Position numbers and translations under genes: made by a program. From Bifidobacterium merycicum DSM 6492 (lineage in GTDB: Bacteria > Actinomycetota > Actinomycetes > Actinomycetales > Bifidobacteriaceae), in assembly GCF_900129045.1 (NCBI RefSeq), contig NZ_FQTX01000003.1:1-64000 (forward strand): 64,000 nucleotides of DNA, read 5' to 3'. Positions within the stretch are counted from its first letter, which is position 1, and every line of letters begins with the position of its first letter. Below, piece after piece: positions 35,301-44,900 of this stretch. The notes beneath the pieces were generated by a model. The model was not told the DNA's origin. It was given only the letters and a program-made list of their open reading frames with translations, and did no database searches.

Positions 35301-36256
35301 AACAGGGTGGCGATAAGCGCCGCCTGCGTGGTGGATGTGTCCTGGTATTCGTCGAGCAGCACATGGCTGAACCGTTTGCGATAGCGGGCCCCGATGGAGG
35401 GGAAACGAGTGACGAGCTGGTATGCGGCGATGGTGAAATCGCTGAATTCCGCCATATTCATCCGTCGTTTCTCCGCGGCATAGGCCTCTACCAGATCGAG
35501 CATCACGTTGCGTTGTTCGGCGGTCTGCACAAGCGAGGCGCACGTGTAGACGCAGGCCGCATGCGCGTCACGCTGATATGAGGCGACCTTCTGCGCCCAG
35601 CTTTCGTCCGTGTCTTTCTTCAACCGCTTCTGACGCTTGAGTTTCACCGCTTGTTCGGGAATATCCTCGCCCTCGATGACGGATCGCACCTGCTTGACGA
35701 AAGCGTCATCCCAGGCGCGCACTTTCGCTATGGCCGAAGGCATGTCGGCGACATCGCCGCCGATCATGGAACTGGCGATGGCATCGCTTAGCGCGCGAAC
35801 ATGCGCCGTGACCTGACTGAATGAACCGAGTCCCTTGCCCTGCAGCATATCCATATGACGCTCGACCGTATTGGCTGCCAGCTGCAACGCCCCGGCCTCG
35901 CTCAACGGCTGTGTGTTCTGGTCGAAGCCCACGAGCAGACCGTACTGGCGCACAATGGATTGGAAGAACGCGTCATAGGTGAACACCGCAGGTTTGAGGA
36001 ACATGCGATCCTGATCATGCTCGTCATCGGCAAGCACCGCCGCGGAGACCCTGGACAGCAGCTCGCCCGCTGCCTTGCGGGTGAAGGTGAGGCCGAGAAT
36101 ACGTTCGGGAGCCACGCCATGCTCGATGAGCGACACGATGCGACGCGTCATGGTGTAGGTTTTGCCTGATCCCGCACCGGCGACCACGAGCACGTCGCTG
36201 CCGACCGGAGCGTTGATGACTTTGGCTTGTTCCGGACTATCGGTGAATGTGCTCAT
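32390..36256 (-). CDS. UvrD/RecB-type helicase-nuclease (AdnB-like subunit)
   Basis: A 1288-residue SF1A helicase with a C-terminal RecB-type nuclease. Motifs in order: Walker A AGAGSGKTYTM (about residues 27-37), LTFTRKAA, DEYQDTS (motif II), PFQSIYAWRGA (III), HQSKGLEWDAV (V) and VALTRARRDLL (VI). The nuclease carries GKLDAVFFGG and FTIVDWKTG (PD-(D/E)xK). The ATG at 36256 overlaps the TGA of the upstream helicase gene by four bases, so the two are translationally coupled. Actinobacterial AdnAB is the RecBCD/AddAB equivalent that resects double-strand breaks; the intact motor makes this the AdnB-like half. Confidence 0.9.
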   Translation of the reverse strand: MSTFTDSPEQAKVINAPVGSDVLVVAGAGSGKTYTMTRRIVSLIEHGVAPERILGLTFTRKAAGELLSRVSAAVLADDEHDQDRMFLKPAVFTYDAFFQSIVRQYGLLVGFDQNTQPLSEAGALQLAANTVERHMDMLQGKGLGSFSQVTAHVRALSDAIASSMIGGDVADMPSAIAKVRAWDDAFVKQVRSVIEGEDIPEQAVKLKRQKRLKKDTDESWAQKVASYQRDAHAACVYTCASLVQTAEQRNVMLDLVEAYAAEKRRMNMAEFSDFTIAAYQLVTRFPSIGARYRKRFSHVLLDEYQDTSTTQAALIATLFRGEGTAVSAVGDPFQSIYAWRGASPGAFRMFQRDFHLPAERKPYSLSVTRRNARLVLEAANNLTMPLRGTPSRPSSSPMREVDVNELAPLDNAPSGTVGVLGYETLGQEIDGVVRFCHEAIARNTHAGQSGEHKGSVAVLFRSKAKMPLFQQALEQSGLSAVAVGYSAMLERPEVRDILSLLRVACDHSDSASLMRLLATPRFGLGATALAALAGIANTLNLESQYRALVMAGLVPADAPRGQWDALVREHRDSVINSVFVADLLLRDDLPEQLERCSRIDEHDARTIIRAGAVLRTVCDAIGRPLSDVVRTATQELELDVDAVVAQALHGDGTVNPTVARIPVEAIIDLVDTYLSEIAAGQAPTLRGFMAWTDTLRTIEDETSTLNADSGADVELMTIHQSKGLEWDAVAVVELGEGVFPSKQGDSLAVKVDERHPGGWHDGVWEAPEYCETATSWLTTIDTVPVPVRADAGILPRFPHDAPGEADPIESLELLDAAETIDDEVFGTLRAFDDEIGAMDPDSLYLTQVEEYGRRYHCDERRLAYVALTRARRDLLLTYCQTGEEGRDPRVLGAKTRKSKPSVFWQEVHDSLRIHNDIAAAPSNLPEGADEQIALPEGYFVGDHAREYEDMVVGAAWLEEPETHDAQTSLPWPARLSREVGDSLLQSAKQVRQAMTGADADDAASNAISGADCHNPENNGQSLYDKARMLVADEDLMTGMLDGDALDAAVRRKAQRVMAASRQSVTGLQALAGGLSGRDETRFWRGIIRPIPSVASPAASAGTRFHAWAERFMNAMHPEESGESRSGMLQELDKAIQACQGGDADSSVLEWERRLASSAWAQRVPVWAERQIVVSIGDLNGQVVNGKLDAVFFGGLDPQDRTKRFTIVDWKTGHRPTSSEDTARKLLQLDMYRLLLAEIENIPLEAIDATLYYVSEADESLRELHAEMKPRNAIIAELGAGIPQVSDDD

Positions 36257-39200
36257 GCCTGCCTCGTTTCGAATACGGTATCGATCTGTCCCGCGCATGC
36301 AGGGCATACATCCGTCATACGGCAATGCCCCTTATGCTGCTTTGTGGGATGCGCGACGATCACATGCGAGCGGCTCGCCGCAGCCGCGTAGAATACGCGT
36401 GCGATCATGGTCAGCGACCACATGGCCTGTGTGCCGTTCCATGAGAGGAACCCCTGCCATGCATTGTCGTCCACCGCATCCAGCGCACTCGGCTTGCCCG
36501 CGGGCAATGGGGGAATATCCGTGAACTTGTCCAACCGCGGGTAGTGGTCACGCGCCACGAATCCTTCGGCGTTCAACGCCCCGTTGAGGAACAACGGCGG
36601 CTGGAAGGCGCTTTCCGGTGAATAGCTGGAGGCCGGAGCGGCGTCATCCTGCACGTAGAACAGGCCGCTTTGCGCGATATGAGGCCGCTCCCCCGCCCTG
36701 CCATGCTCGGGGAACATAAGCCCCAACTGGTAGCAGACCAGCTGAAGATCGTTGAAGATCTCCGCAAGCTGGCGTTTCCGCCCTGTTTTGTAGTCGATAA
36801 GACGGATGGTCTGGCTGCCATCGCGTAGCCGCCGCGTCTCCTTGCGGTCGATTCGGCCGGACAATCGTACCGTCAGATCCTCACGCATGCCCTCCGGCCA
36901 TCCGCCGACCAGTATTCCCATAAGCTGCATCAATGCGGTTCTGCCTATAGGGCTCATGCCCGGCAATGCATTGTAGGCCATGCAGATATCATCAAGCCCG
37001 AAGCGCGCGGAGAACTCCTCCTCGCATGAGGCGCTTTCCAACGTGCCGATGTCGAATTTCCCCTCGTTCTTGTTCAGGTAGCCGCTTGCATTGCTTTCCA
37101 CGAAATACGATGCCAGATTATGCAGGGTCGTTTTGGCCTGTTCGTCCTTGAGCATGGCGGTATACCGTTCGGCGGCCTTGGCGATGCTGCTGAAATCCGG
37201 TTTGATCGCGTCGTAGATGTCGACAAGCCTGTGGGCGACGGCATCGACCGCGCCTTCGACGGACGAACCCGCCACGGCGCCCGGAAGGTCAAGACCCTCC
37301 GCGCTGCCCTTCTGCGCGACGGCATGGATGAGCGTGCCGAAGCTTGTGGCGGCGGACCCGATGCGCGGGCCTGCAAAACGATTCTCCAGCAGCCAGCACA
37401 CCGGGCAGGCCCAGAGGTTGTCCACTGCGGACGGGGACAATGTGACGACAGGGCTGCCGTTGTCGTCCAGGGTTTCCTCGACGCTTCTCGATGTGATGCC
37501 GGCCTTCCGCGCAGCATCCGCCGTGTTCTGTGCGCCGTCCTGCCTTTCGGCGCTATCCGCGCCGTCGAGGAACGGCCAGTAATCGGGATCGGCGACATCG
37601 ATGCCATGCTCGGCAAGCAGCGCGAGCGTCTTCCTGGCATCGCACGCCTGCGGCGAATGCTCCGGATAGCGGGCAAGCATGACGCGCGCCTGGGCGACCA
37701 GTCCGCGCGGATCGGCATCCAGACCGGCAAATTCACCGTTATCGCCGGACTCCCCCACCGTGGCGAATGTCACGGCATCGATGTCACGTGGGCAATGCTC
37801 CGGCAAATAGCCGTACATGAAATCCGATGGCGTCGTATCGTCGCTCAACACGGCGCTGACCATCACCGAGGCACCGCGGGTGATCGCCACCAGAAAGCTT
37901 TTCTTCTCGCTGGCGAGAACCGTTTCCAACCGCGCATCGTGCCCGCTGCTGCAAGGTTGCGCCGCGGCGTCGCCATGAAGAACGACATCGGCAAGATCCT
38001 CGCCGCCGAACAGTGTGGCGCGTTCGGCAAGATTCGGCCACACATCCTGTTGCAACGCGGGAATCCACACGCACGCCCAATGCCTGCCCGAGGCGCCGGC
38101 CGGCGTGGTCAATGTCACGGCCTGTTCTACCGGCCCGGTCTTCGCCAGGGAATCCGCTTCGATCTCCATGGAACGCACCTGGTCGATGAACCCGTCAATA
38201 TCCGTTCCTATCATGCCGCCCTGCGCATATTGGAACAGTCTCATGGCCGCGTCCAACCTGTCGTTGGCGGCACGACCCTCCGGCGTGTTCTTCAATGCCA
38301 TGCGCTGCCAGTGCTCGGCCACGCCGGTAACATCCCATGCCAAAGCCAGCACGAACTGAGGTTCCTTCGACGGCAGGGCCCGCATTCCCTCCGCCACGCG
38401 GTCGATCAGGCGGAACACCCTTTGGAACGCCTTAAGATGCGGGCCGCCCCCTACGACGCTGCCGATCACCCCCAGCATGTCGGCGCATGGAGCCGCCTTC
38501 TCGTCCAGGGCGAGCATGGCGTACTGCGACAGCACACTGAACGCCGCAGGCCGCTCTTCGCCTGTACCGTCGGCCACATCGGCAATCTGAATCGTCGTAT
38601 CGGCACCATTGCGCCGCTCGGACTCCTTCAGAGCCTCCCATTCACGCACAATGCGCGCAAGTTCACTGCCATCGACCGCGCGCCCTGCGGTTTCGTCGGT
38701 GGGCTCGTCTGCAACCGCATGCCCGTTGGGATCGTCGGCCACCCCTTCGAGCCCCGCCAATGATTCCAATGAGCTCATGGCGGATTCGATCGGTTCGATA
38801 CGCGCAGGCGCCCCCTCGCCGGGCTTTCCACCGGTGGTGATCAACGCACTGCCCATAAGCGCGGCGATACGCGAACGGGCGAACGCGCCGATGTTTTTCA
38901 GGCTCATATCGGTACCATCAAGTCCTTGCTCGCGCAGTTGGGCCAATTCGATCAACGCGAACAATCCCTGCACAAACGGTTCGGATTTCAACGGTCGGGT
39001 TGCCGACGAATACCGGACCGGCACCCCGTCGCGCCGAAGTCGTTCGCCGAATTGGCGCACGGTGGCATTGTCGTGGGCGATGACGGCCATGTCGTTCCAT
39101 TCGGTTCCCCTGTCGAGGTGGGAGCGTTTGATGCGCCACACCACATCGTCAAGCTCCTCGCGTGCACTGCGGTAGATGGCGGTTTGCAGCGAGTCGTCGG

Positions 39201-40419
39201 TATGCTTCACTGCGGAAACCGGCCAAGCGCCTGGACATACCGGCATTTTGCCGGGACGCTGCGGCATGGGCGGTGCATTGCGTTCGGGGGATGTGATGGA
39301 CAGCGATACGCGCGTGGCCACAAGCGTGCGATAATCCGGCGCGTCGCGGTCTCGCCGATCCTTTTCCAGCTCGATAAGCCGAGCCTGCAGATCCCCGTGT
39401 TGTGCACGATCGAACAGGTATTCAGGGTAGGACCCGCGGAAGGTCTGTACGGATTCGTCGGGATTGCCCGCAAGCACAATGGCCGTTCCCCGGTTGTGCA
39501 ATGTTTCGATAAAACGCAGTCCGGCAAGTGTGGTGTCTTGGAAATCGTCGACAATCAGCATTCGGGGCACCATATCGGCAAGCCGACCGTCGTCGGACCC
39601 ATCCGGACGTTCCAGCACCGCGGCTCCTTCGACCAGCAGTTTGGAGGCGTCAAGACGGTACTCGCCGGAATAGGTGTCGGCAAGAGCGTGAGCGTATTCG
39701 CCACGCAGCGCGAATGCGAGACGCCATTGCACCGTCAGGCGTTCCTCATCTCGCCAATCGCCTTGCGGGAAATGCCGCGGAGCTTCCAGCAGATCGCCTT
39801 CGCGCTCCGGTGTCACGCCAAGCTCATCCATGCGGGCAAGCATGTCTCGCAGTTGGCTGACGAATGAGGCGGAAATGCCGTTTTCGAATATCGCGGCGGT
39901 GGAACCTGCGCCGATGTTCCCGCCATTCGAAGCGGTCCCGGCGTTCAATGTCGGGGCCACGGCGTTCGCCCAATCATCCTGTGCGAAGTAATACCTGAGC
40001 AGATGACAGGTGTCGCATAGATCACCACTGACCGCATGCCGCAGGTGCACAGCCAGCACCTGACGCAGCAACGCGTCCTGTTCGGCACCATTGAGCAGTT
40101 TGGGCATCGGCAGTTTGCGGAACGACCGGTTGGCCGCGATGATGCGGAACGCGACCGCCGATAACGTGGTGACAGGCCTGGCCTGGGCGAGCGCTCCGAG
40201 TTCGCGAATGGCCATGTCGGAAAGGCTGCTGGCCAGATTACGGTTGGGAACGCACATGATGGCTCCGTTGTCACCGAATCTGCGCAGCGCGGACAGCAAC
40301 GACCGATAGCACAGCGTGGTTTTCCCGCCCCCGGGCATACCGGCGATCAACAACGGTCTCGCCGTTTCCCCGTTGATCAGCGTTTCGATTGCATTCGTTG
40401 CATTCCCTAAATCACCCAT
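36253..40419 (-). CDS. Helicase-nuclease family protein (AdnA-like subunit)
   Basis: A 1388-residue partner of the downstream helicase. It has Walker A GMPGGGKTTL (about 27-36), a degenerate motif II VDDFQDTT, and FRGSYPEYL. The C-terminal nuclease has LSGRIDRKE and IRLIDYKTGRKR near residue 1205. CPVCWLLENRF before the nuclease and CRMTDVCPAC close to the C-terminus could together ligate an Fe-S cluster, though the Cys spacing (x5 then x2) is the reverse of the common RecB-type order. In the AdnAB complex this subunit guides and cuts the second strand. It is divergent from the kinase gene at 40589. Confidence 0.85.
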   Translation of the reverse strand: MGDLGNATNAIETLINGETARPLLIAGMPGGGKTTLCYRSLLSALRRFGDNGAIMCVPNRNLASSLSDMAIRELGALAQARPVTTLSAVAFRIIAANRSFRKLPMPKLLNGAEQDALLRQVLAVHLRHAVSGDLCDTCHLLRYYFAQDDWANAVAPTLNAGTASNGGNIGAGSTAAIFENGISASFVSQLRDMLARMDELGVTPEREGDLLEAPRHFPQGDWRDEERLTVQWRLAFALRGEYAHALADTYSGEYRLDASKLLVEGAAVLERPDGSDDGRLADMVPRMLIVDDFQDTTLAGLRFIETLHNRGTAIVLAGNPDESVQTFRGSYPEYLFDRAQHGDLQARLIELEKDRRDRDAPDYRTLVATRVSLSITSPERNAPPMPQRPGKMPVCPGAWPVSAVKHTDDSLQTAIYRSAREELDDVVWRIKRSHLDRGTEWNDMAVIAHDNATVRQFGERLRRDGVPVRYSSATRPLKSEPFVQGLFALIELAQLREQGLDGTDMSLKNIGAFARSRIAALMGSALITTGGKPGEGAPARIEPIESAMSSLESLAGLEGVADDPNGHAVADEPTDETAGRAVDGSELARIVREWEALKESERRNGADTTIQIADVADGTGEERPAAFSVLSQYAMLALDEKAAPCADMLGVIGSVVGGGPHLKAFQRVFRLIDRVAEGMRALPSKEPQFVLALAWDVTGVAEHWQRMALKNTPEGRAANDRLDAAMRLFQYAQGGMIGTDIDGFIDQVRSMEIEADSLAKTGPVEQAVTLTTPAGASGRHWACVWIPALQQDVWPNLAERATLFGGEDLADVVLHGDAAAQPCSSGHDARLETVLASEKKSFLVAITRGASVMVSAVLSDDTTPSDFMYGYLPEHCPRDIDAVTFATVGESGDNGEFAGLDADPRGLVAQARVMLARYPEHSPQACDARKTLALLAEHGIDVADPDYWPFLDGADSAERQDGAQNTADAARKAGITSRSVEETLDDNGSPVVTLSPSAVDNLWACPVCWLLENRFAGPRIGSAATSFGTLIHAVAQKGSAEGLDLPGAVAGSSVEGAVDAVAHRLVDIYDAIKPDFSSIAKAAERYTAMLKDEQAKTTLHNLASYFVESNASGYLNKNEGKFDIGTLESASCEEEFSARFGLDDICMAYNALPGMSPIGRTALMQLMGILVGGWPEGMREDLTVRLSGRIDRKETRRLRDGSQTIRLIDYKTGRKRQLAEIFNDLQLVCYQLGLMFPEHGRAGERPHIAQSGLFYVQDDAAPASSYSPESAFQPPLFLNGALNAEGFVARDHYPRLDKFTDIPPLPAGKPSALDAVDDNAWQGFLSWNGTQAMWSLTMIARVFYAAAASRSHVIVAHPTKQHKGHCRMTDVCPACAGQIDTVFETRQA

Positions 40420-40588
40420 GCTCCCAGACTAACCGCTTACGCACGCCGGCTGGTACCGGCCTTACGGATTTCCATGCCGTTTCATCGCGTGTTCCAACGG
40501 ATGAGATACGACTCGCCGTGCTGTTCCGTTTCCCCCGTCCATGCCGTCACGCAGAATGCTTACACCCTCAATGTGGAAGGAACGAATC

Positions 40589-41719
40589 ATGATCAAGAAC
40601 ACCTCGCCTCCGTTAGGCTCCGAGCCACCGACCATCGACGGATTCACGTTCGTCCGCCCGATTGGTTCAGGCTCCACCGCGAACGTATACCTCTACCGAC
40701 AGCTGGACCGGAACCGCCCGGTGGCCGTCAAGGTGGGCAATGTCGCCCGCCACCCGCAGGCTTCGGCTCGCATCGCCCATGAAGCCCACATTCTGGGGCT
40801 GCTGCCGCAGCACCCTCACATTCTTCCCTTGCTTGCGATGGGGACCGCAGGCCCTGGCTTGAACTACCTTGTTTTCGAATATGCATCCGGCGGCAACTGC
40901 CATAGTCTGCTGCGCACCCGCGAAACCTCTTGCGCCGACATGCTTCGTCTCGGCGTCAAATTGGCGGATGCGCTCTGTGCGGTGCACCGCGCGGGTATAG
41001 TGCACCGCGACATCAAACCCGGCAACGTGCTGATCACCGCGGCAGGCGAGCCCATGCTGGCCGATTTCGGCACCGCCTGCAGCGTTTACGGGGCAGACGA
41101 CGCCTGCTATTCGATCCCCTGGTCGGCACCGGAATCGCTTGCGCATCGCAAGCCATGCGAAGGCACCGACATGTATTCCCTAGCCGCATTGCTGTATGCC
41201 TTGCTTGCCGGGGCGTCACCGTTCGAATACGGGTATCGCCCACGGTCCAGTGCGCAGCTGCGGAGCATCATTCTCTCCCAGCCGGTACCCCCGCTCAACC
41301 GCCCTGACGTTCCTGAACCCGTCGAACTGCTGTTGCGGCGGGCAATGGCGAAGAATCCATCGGACCGATTCCCCTCCATGACGGATTTTGCATTGGAGCT
41401 GCGGCGCGCAGATCTACTGGTGTCCTCCAAGCGCACGATGCTCTCCCCGGTCGCGGAAGCACCCACCGGCATGGCAATCTCCTCACCGCGATCAGCCGTT
41501 CCACCGAGAGGACGATCCACCACGCGGCCTGGCCGTGCAGACCGGAATCGGCGCTCGCCTTGGCACAAAACGCCTATGGCGGCACTCTCCGCGATTCCGC
41601 TGCTGCTGTTCCTGATCGTGCTAGCCGGCACGCATACGGATTCGGTGCAGATGCCGGAACCGGTTCACATCCTTGATGCCGAGGAGTCGAACGTTCAGGC
41701 GCGGATGCGGATCTCCTGA
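40589..41719 (+). CDS. pkb2: Membrane Ser/Thr protein kinase (Pkb2-like)
   Basis: A 376-residue eukaryotic-type kinase. Glycine loop IGSGSTANVYLY (25-36), Lys48 in VAVKV, catalytic Asp141 in HRDIKPGN and Asp159 in DFGTA are all present, so it should be active. A basic juxtamembrane region precedes one hydrophobic helix near residues 331-346, leaving only about 30 residues outside; no PASTA domains. Start 40589 has AAGGA seven bases upstream; in-frame ATGs at 40541 and 40571 are less good. It heads a kinase / Fn3 / MoxR / DUF58 / transglutaminase-like cluster of the type called PFNA in bifidobacteria, where the kinase is named Pkb2. Its substrates may be the products that follow. Confidence 0.88.
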   Translation: MIKNTSPPLGSEPPTIDGFTFVRPIGSGSTANVYLYRQLDRNRPVAVKVGNVARHPQASARIAHEAHILGLLPQHPHILPLLAMGTAGPGLNYLVFEYASGGNCHSLLRTRETSCADMLRLGVKLADALCAVHRAGIVHRDIKPGNVLITAAGEPMLADFGTACSVYGADDACYSIPWSAPESLAHRKPCEGTDMYSLAALLYALLAGASPFEYGYRPRSSAQLRSIILSQPVPPLNRPDVPEPVELLLRRAMAKNPSDRFPSMTDFALELRRADLLVSSKRTMLSPVAEAPTGMAISSPRSAVPPRGRSTTRPGRADRNRRSPWHKTPMAALSAIPLLLFLIVLAGTHTDSVQMPEPVHILDAEESNVQARMRIS

Positions 41720-41997
41720 CTTCGGCCGACGCCATGACACGCCTGTAGCCGGACGGATGCCGGAAGACCTGGCTGCGCCCATGCCGATTCGGCGCAGATG
41801 GCGACGCAGATCCATTTCCGTTGCCTGCCGTTACATGCCGTTGCATGCTTTCGTCTGCCAAAATCCGCTGGAGTCTGCCTGAGCTTGCCGGATGGCGTTT
41901 CCATAGCGCTTCGCCTTACCGCCATCGCACCGTATTCGTCCTCACTGCGAGTCCCTGCCCTCATAATCCCCTCCGCCACTTCACCGAACGGATCATC

Positions 41998-44900
41998 ATG
42001 CCTTTGCCTTCACCTCGTCTATGGCGCCGCATACGCAACGCCGATGCACCATCTTCTTTCCCCATGCCGCCGCACATACGCCGGCGCATTCCCCCAGCGC
42101 TCATCCTCGTTATGCTGCTGGCCTTCATAGCCGGCGTGCTGGTGGTGCAGTCCGTAGTCAGACATCAGGTGCACTGCGACGATGGCAGCGTATGGGTCAT
42201 GTCGCAGAGCCACGGCAAGGCGGTACGGTTCAATGCGGACATCGAAGAGCCCACAGGAGCGGTGCGCGCCATGAAGGGTCGCTTCGACATCCTGCAATCC
42301 GGAGACGATGCGCTGCTTGCCGGAAGCACGCATATCGCTTCCATAGACGCACCGACGTTGAACATCACCGACTATGACGTTTCCACACGCGACAGCATCA
42401 TGCTGCTGGGCGGCGGAACCGTGGCAATGGTTTCCCGTCGCAGCGGCGACCTGCACACCGGCTCCCTGGAACGCATCGGTGAACTTGCCAAGGCGAGCGG
42501 CACGCCGGTCATGCGATTGGGAGCCGGAGGCAAGGCGGTCGTCGATTACAAAGGCACCGTATGGGGGTACCGGCCGAGCGACGGCACGGTATTGTCGTTC
42601 ACACGTTCAGACCGACGAGCGGCATCGGTCTGCTCCCTATCCGGCGGTGAGCGCCTGGCTGTTTCAGCATTCACCGTAGTCGACGGTGTTCCCGTCGTAT
42701 TGTCAGGCAATCGGCTCGTGTTCCCGGGAGGCGAAACCACCATCGATGATTCCGGGCGCATGCTCTTGCAGTCGACGCCGACCGATGACAGGCAATCCGG
42801 ATGGGTTGCGATTGCTCTGCCGGGCAAACTCGCCCTGATCAGCCTTCGGACGCAGTCGCCCAAACCCGTGCTGTTGGATTCCCTAGGCTCGGGAGCGCCG
42901 GCGCAACCGGTTTCGGCTGGCGGATGCGTGCATGCGGCGTTCGCGCAGCATACCGATAATGCCGTCCAAGCGTGCTCGCCGTCTGCCGAGCATGCGGATT
43001 TCATATCGCTCGCATCGGTGACGCCTTCCTCGGAGCTGGTGTTTCGGGCCAACCATCGTCATGTTGTGCTCAACGACGTTGCAAACGGCACCATCTGGAA
43101 CCCGCAGCGTTCGCCTGAGACCATCGCGCTGCAGTGGAACGCCCTGCAACCGGATCGCGACCAGCAGCGCGAGGATTCCTCCACAGCCTTGGAAGCCAAG
43201 CATTCCGTAACGCCCGACTGTGATTCTTCGTCCTCGTCCACCGGCCATATACGGGCTGTGGATGATGAATTCGGCATTCGCCCGTCAAGCCGCATGACGC
43301 TTGACGTGCTACGTAACGACGAAAGCACCGGCTGTTCCGCGCTTCGTATCGACCGGATCGGCGCGCCGACAGGCGGCGCTGTGCGCATCACGCCGGTTCG
43401 TCATGGGCGATATCTGCAGGTCGATGCTTCCGAATTGCCAAGCGGCACCATACGGTTCACCTACAGCGTTTCGGACGGGCACGGCCAAAGCGCTTCCGCC
43501 TCCGTACGCCTGAACGTCGCCGAGGCCAATCGCAATCAGCCGCCGGTGCAGACCGACGTTCCTGCGGATATCCCCGTCGAACGGGGCGCATCCTACACGG
43601 CAAGCGTGCTGGATTCCTTCACCGACCCGGACGGCGATCCGCTGACGTTGGTATCGGCAAAGCCCCAGAACAGTGGCACACGCCTCTCCGCCCGCGCGGA
43701 TGGGCGGCTGACCTTCGACGCCGGAACGGTGGAATCAGGCAGGATCGGTGTTGAGCTGACCGTTTCCGATGGAACCGCCGCCACGACGGGAATCGTGTTC
43801 TTCGCCATTCACGCCGCGGATAGTCTGGGCGCGCAGATCGACCCGATATCGCAGGATGCCATCTCGGCGGTTCCCGTCACCGTCGACCTGTCGCCCTACA
43901 TTCATGCCACTGGCACGCATACCCCGTTATTAGCCGACGTCACGGCACCAGAGAACACGAGCGCGACGGCGAACGGATCGGATATGGCCGTCTCGTTCAC
44001 CGCGGCCTCGCCAGGCACCTACCACGTGCCGTTCACGGTGCGACAGGGGCGACAGCAATCCACAGGAACCATACGATTCAACGTCAGTCCGCCTGCCACG
44101 GAACGTTCCACGCCCATCACGACAAACGATGTCGTCGTATTAGGAGCCAACGGCACCGCCATACTCGAGCCGTTATCCAACGACCTCGACCCGATGGGCG
44201 GCGTGCTTTCCCTCGCTTCCGCTTCGGCACCGCCCGATACCACGATCCGCACGACCGTAGTGGCACGAAACAGAGTGCATCTGGAAGCCCGGCACCCGTT
44301 GGACGCTCCGATCACCATCACCTATACCGCAGTGAATGCGGTCGGCACCTCGCAGGGAAGCATCATCGTGCATCCGGCAAGCACGGTTTCAGGCCCGGCA
44401 CTGATACGCGCCGAGGACTTCACCGTCCCCGTGCGATGCGGCGGCACCCGCACCGTGGATGTGCTGAGCCATATACGCTATGACGAGGATGCCGGAATGA
44501 TGCTGGAAGGCAGGCTGAACACCACGGCATCCTTTCAGGGCACGGTGCACGCATCGGAACATGCTATCCGCTACCAGGCGCCGGACCGCCCCGGAGAATA
44601 TTCGGCCGTCTACACCGTCGGCAACGACTACGGCGAAACCGTGTCCGCAACCGTGACCTTTGCCGTGCACCAGCGTGATGCCGACGGCAAAAAACCACCC
44701 AAACCGCGCGATATCCAAACCCGAGTCGCCCCAGGCGGCACGGTACGCATTCCCATCGCACTTGGCGGCGTCGACGATGCCGACGACGTGATGCTGTTGG
44801 GATTGGGCAACGAGACTCCCGCGCGCGGGCGAATCGTGGAAACCGGCGCGGATTACATGATCTACGAGGCCTATACCGATGCCAACGGTACCGACAGCTT

